In this document: positions 56,296-64,000 of the stretch, piece by piece
Position numbering within the stretch: position 1 is the stretch's first letter
Layout: each line of letters begins with the position of its first letter
Origin: Pseudomonas sp. ERMR1:02
Lineage (GTDB): Bacteria; Pseudomonadota; Gammaproteobacteria; Pseudomonadales; Pseudomonadaceae
Direction: 5' to 3'
DNA: 64,000 nucleotides
Assembly: GCF_002277815.1 (NCBI RefSeq)
Contig: NZ_NKJI01000007.1
Coordinates: 1 to 64,000 of the forward strand
The notes under the pieces: generated by a model
Told to the model about the DNA's origin: nothing
The model's database searches: none
The model's input: only the letters and a program-made list of their open reading frames with translations
Made by a program: the position numbers and the translations under genes

Positions 56296-57106
56296 ACCTC
56301 TTTCCTTGCCTGCGGTGCCCGAACCGCCCCAGGGCGAGCGCCTGAAAAACAAAGTCGTGCTGCTGACCGGCGCCGCCCAAGGCATTGGCGAGGCGATTGT
56401 GGCGACCTTCGCCTCACAGCAAGCCAAGCTGATCATCAGCGATATCCAGGCCGAGAAAGTCGAAAAAGTCGCGGCGCATTGGCGCGACAAAGGCGCCGAT
56501 GTCGTCGCGATCAAGGCCGACGTATCGCGTCAGCAGGATCTGCACGCCATGGCCAAACTGGCGGTCGAGCTTCACGGGCGAATCGACGTGCTGGTCAATT
56601 GCGCGGGGGTCAACGTGTTCCGCGATCCTCTGGAAATGACCGAGGACGACTGGCACCGTTGCTTCGCCATCGACCTCGACGGCGCCTGGTACGGTTGCAA
56701 GGCAGTTTTACCGCAGATGATCGAGCAGGGTATCGGCAGCATCATCAACATCGCCTCCACCCATTCCACCCACATCATTCCGGGCTGTTTCCCGTACCCG
56801 GTGGCCAAGCACGGTCTGCTCGGCCTGACCCGCGCCCTGGGCATCGAATACGCGCCCAAGGGCATTCGCGTCAACGCCATCGCGCCGGGCTATATCGAAA
56901 CCCAACTGAACGTCGACTACTGGAACGGTTTTGCCGATCCCCATGCCGAGCGTCAGCGCGCATTCGACCTGCATCCGCCGCGCCGTATCGGCCAGCCGAT
57001 TGAAGTGGCGATGACCGCGGTGTTCCTGGCGAGTGATGAAGCGCCGTTCATCAACGCATCGTGCATCACCATCGATGGCGGGCGTTCGGTGATGTACCAC
57101 GACTGA
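56288..57106 (+). CDS. SDR sugar dehydrogenase, probable L-arabinose/D-galactose 1-dehydrogenase
   Basis: A 272-residue SDR. An N-terminal extension of about 20 residues precedes T-G-A-A-Q-G-I-G (27-34), N-C-A-G near 104-107, and the catalytic Ser157, Tyr170 and Lys174. The C-terminus C-I-T-I-D-G-G-R-S fits sugar dehydrogenases. ATG 56288 has AGGAG 9 bases upstream. Placed between the lactonase and AraFGH it most likely oxidises the imported aldose to the lactone. The 286-base gap before it holds only the small ORF at 56125. Confidence 0.88.
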   Translation: MAKPLSLPAVPEPPQGERLKNKVVLLTGAAQGIGEAIVATFASQQAKLIISDIQAEKVEKVAAHWRDKGADVVAIKADVSRQQDLHAMAKLAVELHGRIDVLVNCAGVNVFRDPLEMTEDDWHRCFAIDLDGAWYGCKAVLPQMIEQGIGSIINIASTHSTHIIPGCFPYPVAKHGLLGLTRALGIEYAPKGIRVNAIAPGYIETQLNVDYWNGFADPHAERQRAFDLHPPRRIGQPIEVAMTAVFLASDEAPFINASCITIDGGRSVMYHD

Positions 57107-57145
57107 ATGACCGGGATTTGAGGCGCCCAATTACGCCTGAAATCC

Positions 57146-57159
57146 AATCATCATACGAT
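57146..57159 (-). promoter_or_regulatory. GntR-type operator before araF
   Basis: AATCATCATACGAT is the exact reverse complement of the 14 bases in the promoter of the GntR gene at 54234-54247. TACGAT inside it (57154-57159) could be a -10 box, with binding then blocking transcription of araFGH. It lies about 90 bases before the araF ATG. Confidence 0.7.
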
Positions 57160-57248
57160 ATGACTATTGGCATTACGGTTTCACCGCCCATTGGTTTACC
57201 AAGAACGCTTTCAAAGAATGCTCAAAAAAAATAACAAGGAGTTAGCTT

Positions 57249-58253
57249 ATGAATCGTCGTCATGCAATCCGTTCCCTGTGCTGTGCCGCTTTGGCGGTCA
57301 GTGCGGTCAGCCTGAGCAGCACGCTGCTGGCGGCTGAGGAAGTGAAAATCGGTTTTCTGGTCAAACAGGCTGAAGAGCCCTGGTTCCAGACCGAATGGGC
57401 CTTCGCTGAAAAGGCCGGGAAGGAGAAGGGCTTTACCCTGATCAAGATCGCTGTGCCTGATGGGGAGAAAACCCTGTCGGCGATCGACAGCCTGGCGGCC
57501 AACGGTGCCAAGGGTTTCGTGATCTGCCCGCCGGACGTGTCGCTTGGTCCTGCGATCATGGCCAAGGCCAAGCTCAACGGTTTGAAAGTGATTGCCGTCG
57601 ATGACCGCTTCGTCGATGCCAGCGGCAAGTTCATGGAAGACGTTCCGTACCTGGGCATGGCCGCGTTCGAAGTCGGCCAGAAGCAGGGCTCCGCCATGGC
57701 CAGCGAAGCGAAAAAACGCGGCTGGGAATGGAAAGACACCTTTGCTGTGATCAACACCTACAACGAACTCGACACCGGCAAGAAACGCACTGACGGTTCG
57801 GTCAAGGCGCTGCAAGACGCCGGCATGCCGAAGGACCACATCCTGTTCTCGGCCCTGAAAACCCTCGACGTGCCGGGCAGCATGGACGCCACCAACTCGG
57901 CGCTGGTGAAACTGCCGGGCACGGCGAAGAACCTGATCATCGGTGGCATGAACGACAACACCGTGCTGGGCGGCGTGCGCGCCACCGAGAGCGCCGGTTT
58001 CGCTGCGGCGAACGTGATCGGCATCGGCATCAACGGCACCGACGCCATTGGCGAGCTGAAGAAAGCCGACAGCGGTTTCCATGGCTCGATGCTGCCTAGT
58101 CCGCACATCGAGGGCTACAACACGGCCAGCATGATGTACGAGTGGGTCACCACCGGCAAAGAGCCGGCGAAATACACCGCCATGGACGACGTGACACTGA
58201 TTACCCGTGACAACTTCAAGCAGGAACTGGAAAAAATCGGCCTGTGGAACTGA
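57249..58253 (+). CDS. araF: L-arabinose ABC transporter substrate-binding protein
   Basis: A 334-residue periplasmic protein. A signal peptide (about residues 1-29, ending L-L-A-A-E-E) precedes a mature part very like E. coli AraF: G-F-L-V-K-Q-A-E-E-P-W-F-Q-T-E-W, then K-I-A-V-P-D-G-E-K-T-L, G-M-N-D-N-T-V-L-G-G-V-R-A-T-E, G-I-G-I-N-G and L-I-T-R-D-N-F-K. E. coli AraF binds L-arabinose, D-galactose and D-fucose. An AAGGAG lies 9 bases before the ATG. First gene of araFGH. Confidence 0.95.
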   Translation: MNRRHAIRSLCCAALAVSAVSLSSTLLAAEEVKIGFLVKQAEEPWFQTEWAFAEKAGKEKGFTLIKIAVPDGEKTLSAIDSLAANGAKGFVICPPDVSLGPAIMAKAKLNGLKVIAVDDRFVDASGKFMEDVPYLGMAAFEVGQKQGSAMASEAKKRGWEWKDTFAVINTYNELDTGKKRTDGSVKALQDAGMPKDHILFSALKTLDVPGSMDATNSALVKLPGTAKNLIIGGMNDNTVLGGVRATESAGFAAANVIGIGINGTDAIGELKKADSGFHGSMLPSPHIEGYNTASMMYEWVTTGKEPAKYTAMDDVTLITRDNFKQELEKIGLWN

Positions 58254-58317
58254 AGGCCGGTTGATTTCATCGGCGGCTTCGGCAACGGGGCTGCCTGATC
58301 TGTGTGATGAGGTGGTT

Positions 58318-59865
58318 ATGGCGCAAACACAAGTACAACAACAGTCTTTTAGTGGCAGTGGCAGCTTGCGCTTCAACGGGATCGGCAAGACCTTTCCCGG
58401 CGTAAAAGCGCTGGACAACATTAACTTCGTCGCCCATCCGGGGCAGGTTCATGCCTTGATGGGCGAGAACGGCGCCGGCAAGTCGACCTTGCTGAAGATC
58501 CTCGGCGGCGCCTACACACCGAGCAGCGGCGACCTGCAGATCGGCGAACAGAAGCAGGTCTTCAAGTCCACCGCCGACAGCATCGGCAGCGGCGTTGCAG
58601 TGATCCATCAAGAGCTGCACCTAGTGCCGGAAATGACCGTGGCGGAAAACCTGTTCCTCGGCCATTTGCCAGCCAGTTTCGGCCTGATCAATCGTCGCAC
58701 CTTGCGTCGGCAAGCTTTGGCCTGCCTCAAGGGCCTGGCTGACGAAATCGATCCGCAGCAGAAGGTCGGGCGATTGTCCCTGGGGCAGCGGCAACTGGTG
58801 GAAATTGCCAAGGCCTTGTCCCGTGGCGCCCATGTGATTGCCTTCGACGAACCCACCAGCAGCCTATCGGCGCGGGAGATCGATCGCTTGATGGCGATCA
58901 TCGGTCGTCTGCGCGACGAGGGCAAAGTAGTGCTGTACGTCTCCCATCGCATGGAAGAAGTGTTCCGCATCTGCAACGCGGTGACGGTGTTCAAGGACGG
59001 TCGTTACGTGCGCACCTTCGAGGACATGAGCGAGTTGACCCACGATCAACTGGTCACGTGCATGGTCGGCCGCGACATCCAGGACATCTACGATTACCGG
59101 CCTCGCCAGCGCGGTGCGGTGGCGTTGAAGGTCGACGGCCTGCTCGGCCCTGGCTTGCGCGAACCGGTGAGCTTCGAGGCGCACAAAGGTGAGATTCTCG
59201 GGTTGTTCGGCCTGGTCGGCGCCGGGCGCACGGAGCTGTTTCGCCTGCTCAGCGGGCTTGCGCGCAACACCGCCGGACGCCTGGAACTACGCGGCCATGA
59301 ACTGAAACTGCGCTCACCCCGCGATGCCATCGACGCCGGCATTCTGCTGTGCCCGGAAGATCGCAAGAAGGAGGGCATTATCCCGCTGGCCAGCGTCGCC
59401 GAGAACATCAACATCAGCGCCCGTGGTGCCCATTCCTCGTTCGGTTGCCTGATCCGTGGCCTGTGGGAGAAGGACAACGCCGACAAGCAGATCAAGGCGC
59501 TGAAGGTGAAAACGCCCCACGCCGGGCAACAAATCAAGTTCCTGTCCGGCGGCAATCAGCAGAAGGCCATTCTCGGTCGCTGGCTATCGATGCCGATGAA
59601 AGTCCTGCTGCTCGACGAGCCTACTCGCGGCATCGACATCGGCGCCAAGGCCGAGATCTACCAGATCATCCACAACCTGGCCGCCAGCGGCATCGCAGTG
59701 ATCGTGGTGTCCAGCGATCTGATGGAAGTGATGGGCATCTCCGACCGCATCCTGGTGCTGTGCGAAGGCGCGATGCGCGGCGAACTGAGCCGCGAACAGG
59801 CCAATGAATCCAACCTGCTGCAACTGGCTTTGCCGCGCCAACGCGCTGACGGCGTGGCGAACTGA
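58318..59865 (+). CDS. araG: L-arabinose ABC transporter ATP-binding protein
   Basis: A 515-residue protein with two fused ABC domains. Domain 1: G-E-N-G-A-G-K-S-T at 49-57, L-S-L-G-Q-R-Q and D-E-P-T-S-S-L. Domain 2: degenerate Walker A G-L-V-G-A-G-R-T-E and intact L-S-G-G-N-Q-Q-K and D-E-P-T-R-G-I-D. This is the usual sugar (CUT2) type. ATG 58318 is used. Confidence 0.95.
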   Translation: MAQTQVQQQSFSGSGSLRFNGIGKTFPGVKALDNINFVAHPGQVHALMGENGAGKSTLLKILGGAYTPSSGDLQIGEQKQVFKSTADSIGSGVAVIHQELHLVPEMTVAENLFLGHLPASFGLINRRTLRRQALACLKGLADEIDPQQKVGRLSLGQRQLVEIAKALSRGAHVIAFDEPTSSLSAREIDRLMAIIGRLRDEGKVVLYVSHRMEEVFRICNAVTVFKDGRYVRTFEDMSELTHDQLVTCMVGRDIQDIYDYRPRQRGAVALKVDGLLGPGLREPVSFEAHKGEILGLFGLVGAGRTELFRLLSGLARNTAGRLELRGHELKLRSPRDAIDAGILLCPEDRKKEGIIPLASVAENINISARGAHSSFGCLIRGLWEKDNADKQIKALKVKTPHAGQQIKFLSGGNQQKAILGRWLSMPMKVLLLDEPTRGIDIGAKAEIYQIIHNLAASGIAVIVVSSDLMEVMGISDRILVLCEGAMRGELSREQANESNLLQLALPRQRADGVAN

Positions 59866-59874
59866 GAGGTGACT

Positions 59875-60846
59875 ATGATGACAACCCAAAACGAAACCCT
59901 GCCGACTGCGCGCAAACCCCTGGACCTGCGACGCTTCCTGGATGACTGGGTGATGCTGCTGGCAGCCGTCGGCATCTTCGTGCTCTGCACGTTGCTGATC
60001 GACAACTTCCTATCGCCGCTGAACATGCGCGGCCTGGGGCTGGCGATTTCCACCACCGGGATTGCCGCGTGCACCATGTTGTATTGCCTGGCGTCCGGGC
60101 ATTTCGACTTGTCGGTAGGCTCGGTGATTGCCTGCGCCGGGGTGGTTGCGGCGGTGGTGATGCGCGACACCAACAGCGTGTTCCTCGGCGTCTGCGCGGC
60201 ACTGGTAATGGGACTGATCGTCGGCCTGATCAACGGCATCGTGATCGCCAAGCTGCGGGTCAATGCGTTGATCACCACATTGGCGACCATGCAGATCGTG
60301 CGCGGTCTGGCTTACATCTTCGCCAACGGCAAAGCGGTGGGCGTGTCCCAGGAGTCGTTTTTCGTGTTCGGCAATGGCCAATTGTTCGGCGTGCCGGTGC
60401 CGATCCTGATCACCATCGTCTGCTTCCTGTTCTTCGGCTGGCTGCTCAATTACACCACGTACGGGCGTAACACCATGGCCATCGGTGGTAACCAGGAAGC
60501 GGCGCTGCTGGCGGGGGTCAACGTTGACCGGACCAAGATCATCATCTTCGCTGTACACGGGGTAATTGGTGCGCTGGCCGGGGTGATCCTGGCGTCACGC
60601 ATGACATCCGGTCAGCCCATGATCGGCCAGGGTTTCGAGCTGACGGTGATTTCGGCCTGCGTGTTGGGCGGTGTTTCACTCAGTGGCGGGATCGGCATGA
60701 TTCGGCACGTGATTGCCGGGGTGTTGATTCTGGCGATCATCGAGAATGCGATGAACCTGAAGAACATCGATACCTTCTACCAGTACGTGATTCGTGGGTC
60801 GATTTTGTTGCTGGCTGTGGTCATCGATCGCCTCAAGCAACGCTGA
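59875..60846 (+). CDS. araH: L-arabinose ABC transporter permease
   Basis: A 323-residue CUT2 permease with about 8-10 hydrophobic helices and the G-H-F-D-L-S-V-G-S and G-G-N-x-E-A-A-L-L-A-G motifs. ATG 59875 or the adjacent ATG 59878 is the start; AGAGG lies 5-8 bases upstream. Last gene of araFGH. The later enzymes of arabinose oxidation (arabonate and keto-deoxy-arabonate dehydratases, semialdehyde dehydrogenase) are not in the window. Confidence 0.93.
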   Translation: MMTTQNETLPTARKPLDLRRFLDDWVMLLAAVGIFVLCTLLIDNFLSPLNMRGLGLAISTTGIAACTMLYCLASGHFDLSVGSVIACAGVVAAVVMRDTNSVFLGVCAALVMGLIVGLINGIVIAKLRVNALITTLATMQIVRGLAYIFANGKAVGVSQESFFVFGNGQLFGVPVPILITIVCFLFFGWLLNYTTYGRNTMAIGGNQEAALLAGVNVDRTKIIIFAVHGVIGALAGVILASRMTSGQPMIGQGFELTVISACVLGGVSLSGGIGMIRHVIAGVLILAIIENAMNLKNIDTFYQYVIRGSILLLAVVIDRLKQR

Positions 60847-60866
60847 AATTTCTACCATCCTTACAG

Positions 60867-60940
60867 ACGCCTTCGCGGGCAAGCCTCGCTCCTACAGGTG
60901 ATATGACCTCTGTAGGAGCGAGGCTTGCCCGCGAAGGCGG
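60867..60940. repeat. REP inverted pair, GAGGCTTGCCCG type
   Basis: CGCCTTCGCGGGCAAGCCTC with GCTCCTACAGG is mirrored by CTGTAGGAGCGAGGCTTGCC with CGCGAAGGCG, with only about 10 bases between. It separates araH from the next operon. Confidence 0.87.
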
Positions 60941-61036
60941 TATACCTGACTCACCTCGTTAACTGATCGTTCCCTTGCGTCTTCTCCCTCAAAATTCCCT
61001 TGCCCGCCCCAACTCGTTTCGGTTATCAATTTGTAC

Positions 61037-61750
61037 ATGATTAGACAGGTACGATTCGACAAGAAACAACAGGTGGTCGACGAACTCATCCGGCGTATTG
61101 AAAGTGGTCTCATGGAAGACGGCTTTCATCTGCCGGGCGAGCATCAATTGGCTCAAGAATTCAAAGTCAGCCGAGGTACTTTGCGTGAAGCCCTGGCCGA
61201 ATTGAAACGGCGCAACTACATCGCGACGCAAAGCGGAGTCGGTTCCATTGTCACCTTCGACGGTGTGGCACTCGACCAACGCAACGGTTGGGCCCAGGCC
61301 CTGGCCGACAGCGGCGCGCTGGTCAATACCGAAGTGCTACGTCTGGAGGCGGTGACTCGTCCTGACCTGTTGCCGCGCTTCGGCACCGACCAATTCATCA
61401 CCCTCGACCGTCGCCGCCGTTCCAATGACGGTACGCTGGTCTCCCTCGAACGATCATTGATGCCCGCCACCGGAGGTCTGGAAGGCCTGCCGCGGGTCGG
61501 TTTGATCGATAACTCCCTGACAATCACCCTGGCCGCCTATGGCTATATCGGTGAACGCGGCGATCAATGGATCGGCGCCGAACCGCTGAATGCCGAAGAC
61601 GCCAACCTGCTGGGGCGTCCAGTGGGCACGGTATTCCTCAAGGCCTTGCGCACCACCTACGACCGGCAAAACCGCTTCATGGAGCAAGTGGAAAGCTTGC
61701 TCGATCCGGTGCATTTCCGTATGCACCTGCAATTTGGAACGGTGAAATGA
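61037..61750 (+). CDS. GntR-family regulator, HutC/UTRA type
   Basis: A 237-residue regulator with an N-terminal winged helix (about 8-70; L-P-G-E-H-Q-L-A-Q-E-F-K-V-S-R-G-T-L-R-E) and a C-terminal UTRA-like domain (about 80-235). ATG 61037 is preferred over the TTG two codons earlier. Its stop overlaps the ADP-ribosylglycohydrolase ATG (ATGA), so the regulator is part of the operon it most likely controls. Confidence 0.9.
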   Translation: MIRQVRFDKKQQVVDELIRRIESGLMEDGFHLPGEHQLAQEFKVSRGTLREALAELKRRNYIATQSGVGSIVTFDGVALDQRNGWAQALADSGALVNTEVLRLEAVTRPDLLPRFGTDQFITLDRRRRSNDGTLVSLERSLMPATGGLEGLPRVGLIDNSLTITLAAYGYIGERGDQWIGAEPLNAEDANLLGRPVGTVFLKALRTTYDRQNRFMEQVESLLDPVHFRMHLQFGTVK

Positions 61751-62744
61751 CTGCGCTCAATCGTGCCCTGGGCGCGTTCTACGGCCTGGCCCTGGGCGAT
61801 GCGCTGGGCATGCCGACCCAATCCCTGAGCCGCGATGAAATCAAGGCGCGCTTCGGTGAAATCATCGACCTGCAAGACGCAGGCCCCGATCAGCCGATTG
61901 CCGCCAACATGCCCAAGGGTTCGATCACTGACGACACCGAACAGGCGATCCTGGTCGGTCAGTTGTTACTCGACGGCAAGGGTCGGATCGAACCTGCACT
62001 GCTCGCCCAACGCTTGATCGATTGGGAAGTTGAGATGCAGGCCAAGGGCTCGCAGGATCTGCTCGGCCCTTCAACCAAACGCGCCATCGAGATGATCCTC
62101 GCCGGTCATTCGGCGCAAGAGGCGGGGCGCTACGGCACTACCAATGGCGCGGCGATGCGCATCACACCGGTCGGGATTGCCGCGGATGTGGCCAATCCCG
62201 AGCACTTCATCGACGCCGTGGTGCAGGCCTGTCAGGTCACCCACAACACCACGTTGGGCATTTCCAGCGCGGCGGCGGTGGCGGCGGTGGTTTCGGCCGG
62301 GATCAACGGCATGGACCTGGGCGAGGCATTGAACCTCGGTCAGTACATCGCTCAGCAAGCGCAAAGCCATGGCCACTGGGTTGCCGGTGGGCGCATCGCA
62401 TCACGAATAAGCTGGGCAAGGACCATCAGTGTTGACAGCGACAAGGCATTGCTCGCCGATTTGCTGTACGACGTGATCGGTACCTCGGTGGCTTCGCAAG
62501 AGTCAGTGGTGGTGTCGTTTGCCCTGGCCCAGCAAGTGGCCATCGGCGAAATGAATGCCTTCGATGCGCTCTGCATGGCGGCGAGTCTGGGTGGCGACAC
62601 CGATACCATCGCGGCGATTCTGGGTGCGATGCTTGGGGCTTGTCTGGGCTTGAGTGTTGGCCGGTGGCGTTGATCGAGAAGGTCAAAACCGTCAATCATC
62701 TGGAGCTTGAGCCGCTGGTGCAGGGGCTGTTGGCTTTGCGTTGA
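61747..62744 (+). CDS. ADP-ribosylglycohydrolase-family protein (frameshifted near its end as given)
   Basis: With one base restored near 62655-62658 the C-terminus reads W-P-V-A-L-I-E-K-V-K-T-V-N-H-L and ends at 62744, giving 332 residues. G-L-A-L-G-D-A-L-G-M-P-T (about 11-22), S-I-T-D-D-T-E-Q near 60 and G-G-D-T-D-T-I-A near 290 are the ARH-family dinuclear magnesium ligands. As written it ends after G-L-S with V-G-R-W-R. ARH enzymes remove ADP-ribose from proteins or split related N-glycosidic bonds. With a nucleobase-type permease next to it, a small nucleoside or ADP-ribose-like substrate is possible. Confidence 0.88.
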
Positions 62745-62750
62745 CTGTGC

Positions 62751-62826
62751 CGACGCCTTCGCGGGCAAGCCTCGCTCCTACAAGGGCAACACCGTACCCG
62801 TAGGAGCGAGGCTTGCCCGCGAAGGG
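62751..62826. repeat. REP inverted pair, GAGGCTTGCCCG type
   Basis: CCTTCGCGGGCAAGCCTCGC with TCCTAC is mirrored by GTAGGAGCGAGGCTTGCCCG with CGAAGG. It lies inside the presumed operon between the hydrolase and the permease. Confidence 0.85.
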
Positions 62827-62949
62827 CGCACTGCCGATTTTAAATTGATAACCCGCAATGGAACGCACCAACGCGGCCAGGAAGGCCGGGATGTTGAGTC
62901 GATTTCCCTAATTGCCCACAACCACAAAAATGGCAACAGGAGCATTTTC

Positions 62950-64000
62950 ATGAGTTCATCGAACGCCGGGCAGAACGCCGGGCAATTGGAAACCCGCGGC
63001 ATCGAACCGGTGCCGGAGGCCGAGTGCAATGGTCATCCGTTGCAGCTGTTCTGGGTCTGGTTCGCTGCCAACATCTCCATTCTCGGCCTGCCGCTGGGCG
63101 CGACCCTCGTGGCCTTTCGCGGATTGGCGATCTGGCAGGCGATCATCGTCGCGATCGTCGGTGCCGCCGGTTCTTTCGCGGTGGTCGGGATCATCTCTAT
63201 CGCCGGTCGCCGTGGTCGTGCGCCGAGCCTGACCCTGTCACGCGCCATCTTCGGTGTGCGCGGTAATATCGGCCCGACGCTGGTGTCGCTGGTGTCGCGC
63301 CTGGGCTGGGAAACCGTCAACACCACCACCGCCGCGTTCGTGCTGCTGTCGCTGTGCTCGATCCTGTTCGGCTCGCCGGTGGAAGCGAAAAGCGCACCAC
63401 TGTTGACGCTGCTGTTCATCGCGATTTTCGTGCTGTTGACCTTGTCGGTGTCCGGCCTTGGGCACGCCACATTGCTGGTAATCCAGAAGTGGGCGACGTA
63501 CGTGTTCGGCGCGCTGAACATTCTGGTCGGCGGCTTCCTCTGCGCCACCATCGACTGGAGCGCGGTGTTCAACGCCACGCCTGCACCGATGAGCGCGATG
63601 CTCATCGGCATCGGTACCATGGCGGCCGGCACCGGCATCGGTTGGGCCAACGCCGGGGCGGACATGTCGCGCTATCAGCACCGCAGCGTCAAGGCTGTGC
63701 GCCTGGTAGCGTCAGCGGCATTCGGCGCGGGGATTCCGCTGGTACTGCTGATCACCCTCGGCGGCCTGCTGTCGGTGGGCAACAACGACCTGGCACAGGC
63801 TACTGACCCGATCATCGCCATCCGCGACATGCTGCCGACGTGGATGGCCGTGCCGTACCTGATTACCGCGTTCGGTGGCCTGCTGCTGTCGAACAACCTG
63901 TCGGTGTACTCCGCCGGCCTGACCACCTTGACCCTGGGCCTGAAGGTCAAGCGCGTCTACGCCGTGGTGGTCGACATCGTCGCGATTTTCGCCGGTTCCA
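62950..64000 (+). CDS. NCS1-family nucleobase permease, 5' part (partial)
   Basis: The frame opens at ATG 62950 (ACAGGAG 9 bases upstream) and stays open to the window end, giving 350 residues. About eight hydrophobic helices are visible; Q-L-F-W-V-W-F-A-A-N-I-S-I-L-G-L-P near residue 35 is the NCS1 (cytosine/purine/allantoin permease) helix 1 motif, and G-W-A-N-A-G-A-D-M-S-R-Y near 230 is typical of the CodB/PucI group. The first 28 residues have a short repeat (N-A-G-Q twice). The substrate may be a pyrimidine or purine base. It follows the ADP-ribosylglycohydrolase after a REP pair. Confidence 0.92.
   Translation, partial: MSSSNAGQNAGQLETRGIEPVPEAECNGHPLQLFWVWFAANISILGLPLGATLVAFRGLAIWQAIIVAIVGAAGSFAVVGIISIAGRRGRAPSLTLSRAIFGVRGNIGPTLVSLVSRLGWETVNTTTAAFVLLSLCSILFGSPVEAKSAPLLTLLFIAIFVLLTLSVSGLGHATLLVIQKWATYVFGALNILVGGFLCATIDWSAVFNATPAPMSAMLIGIGTMAAGTGIGWANAGADMSRYQHRSVKAVRLVASAAFGAGIPLVLLITLGGLLSVGNNDLAQATDPIIAIRDMLPTWMAVPYLITAFGGLLLSNNLSVYSAGLTTLTLGLKVKRVYAVVVDIVAIFAGS

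Noticed and set aside
57222..58421. 399-codon minus-strand open frame opposite araF
   Set aside because: Fully antisense to a well-conserved binding protein; no motif.

Overview
This is a G+C-rich (about 60% by eye) chromosomal window from a Pseudomonas of the P. fluorescens group. The gene order exbB-exbD-lpxK-kdsB-murB, rne, rluC-HAD-sppA, maf, yceD-rpmF-plsX-fabD-fabG-acpP-fabF-pabC-mltG-tmk-holB-tatD matches Pseudomonas, and the intergenic spaces hold the inverted pairs of short GTAGGAGCGAGCTTGCTCGCGAA-like REP sequences typical of that group. No phage, transposase, integrase or CRISPR array was seen. Most of the window is core genome; accessory pieces are small metabolic cassettes.

Layout. 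1-11 kb: end of hrpA, a long FabH-like ketoacyl synthase, a two-component system, pyrF, two oxidoreductases, a MocR-type regulator and a chemoreceptor. 12-14.5 kb: a duplicated tRNA-Glu/tRNA-Gly pair behind a strong promoter, then a divergent LysE exporter/LysR regulator pair. 14.5-21 kb: fadE, a transglutaminase-like protein, a GST and an ABC-2 exporter. 21-28.6 kb: comEC and the exbB-exbD-lpxK-ycaR-kdsB-ptpA-murB operon. 28.8-33.2 kb: a four-gene molybdenum hydroxylase operon between murB and rne. 33.4-40.6 kb: rne, rluC, HAD phosphatase, sppA, maf. 40.6-50.6 kb: the fatty-acid synthesis cluster and its tail to tatD. 50.6-54.1 kb: a minus-strand sRNA that fits RgsA, a TetR regulator, moaA, a lipoprotein and DUF1285. 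54.2-60.9 kb: an L-arabinose (or galactose) uptake/oxidation regulon with a GntR repressor, lactonase, dehydrogenase and AraFGH; a 14-bp operator recurs before the regulator and before araF. 61-64 kb: a GntR (UTRA)/ADP-ribosylglycohydrolase/NCS1 permease operon that runs off the window.

The most striking result concerns sequence quality or genome decay. Seven genes (comEC twice, exbD, the MocA-like transferase, plsX, mltG, DUF1285, ADP-ribosylglycohydrolase) carry single-base losses, each explained by one base missing from a short G or T run. Restoring that base gives a normal full-length protein every time. This looks like systematic homopolymer under-calling rather than eight real pseudogenising mutations. 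Separately, pilZ is missing from its usual place between holB and tatD, and only what appears to be its last few codons remains. No clearly undescribed system was found. The best candidates for follow-up are the ADP-ribosylglycohydrolase operon, a small ORF with a hairpin-masked ribosome site between rne and rluC, and two apparently leaderless genes (yceD, rluC).
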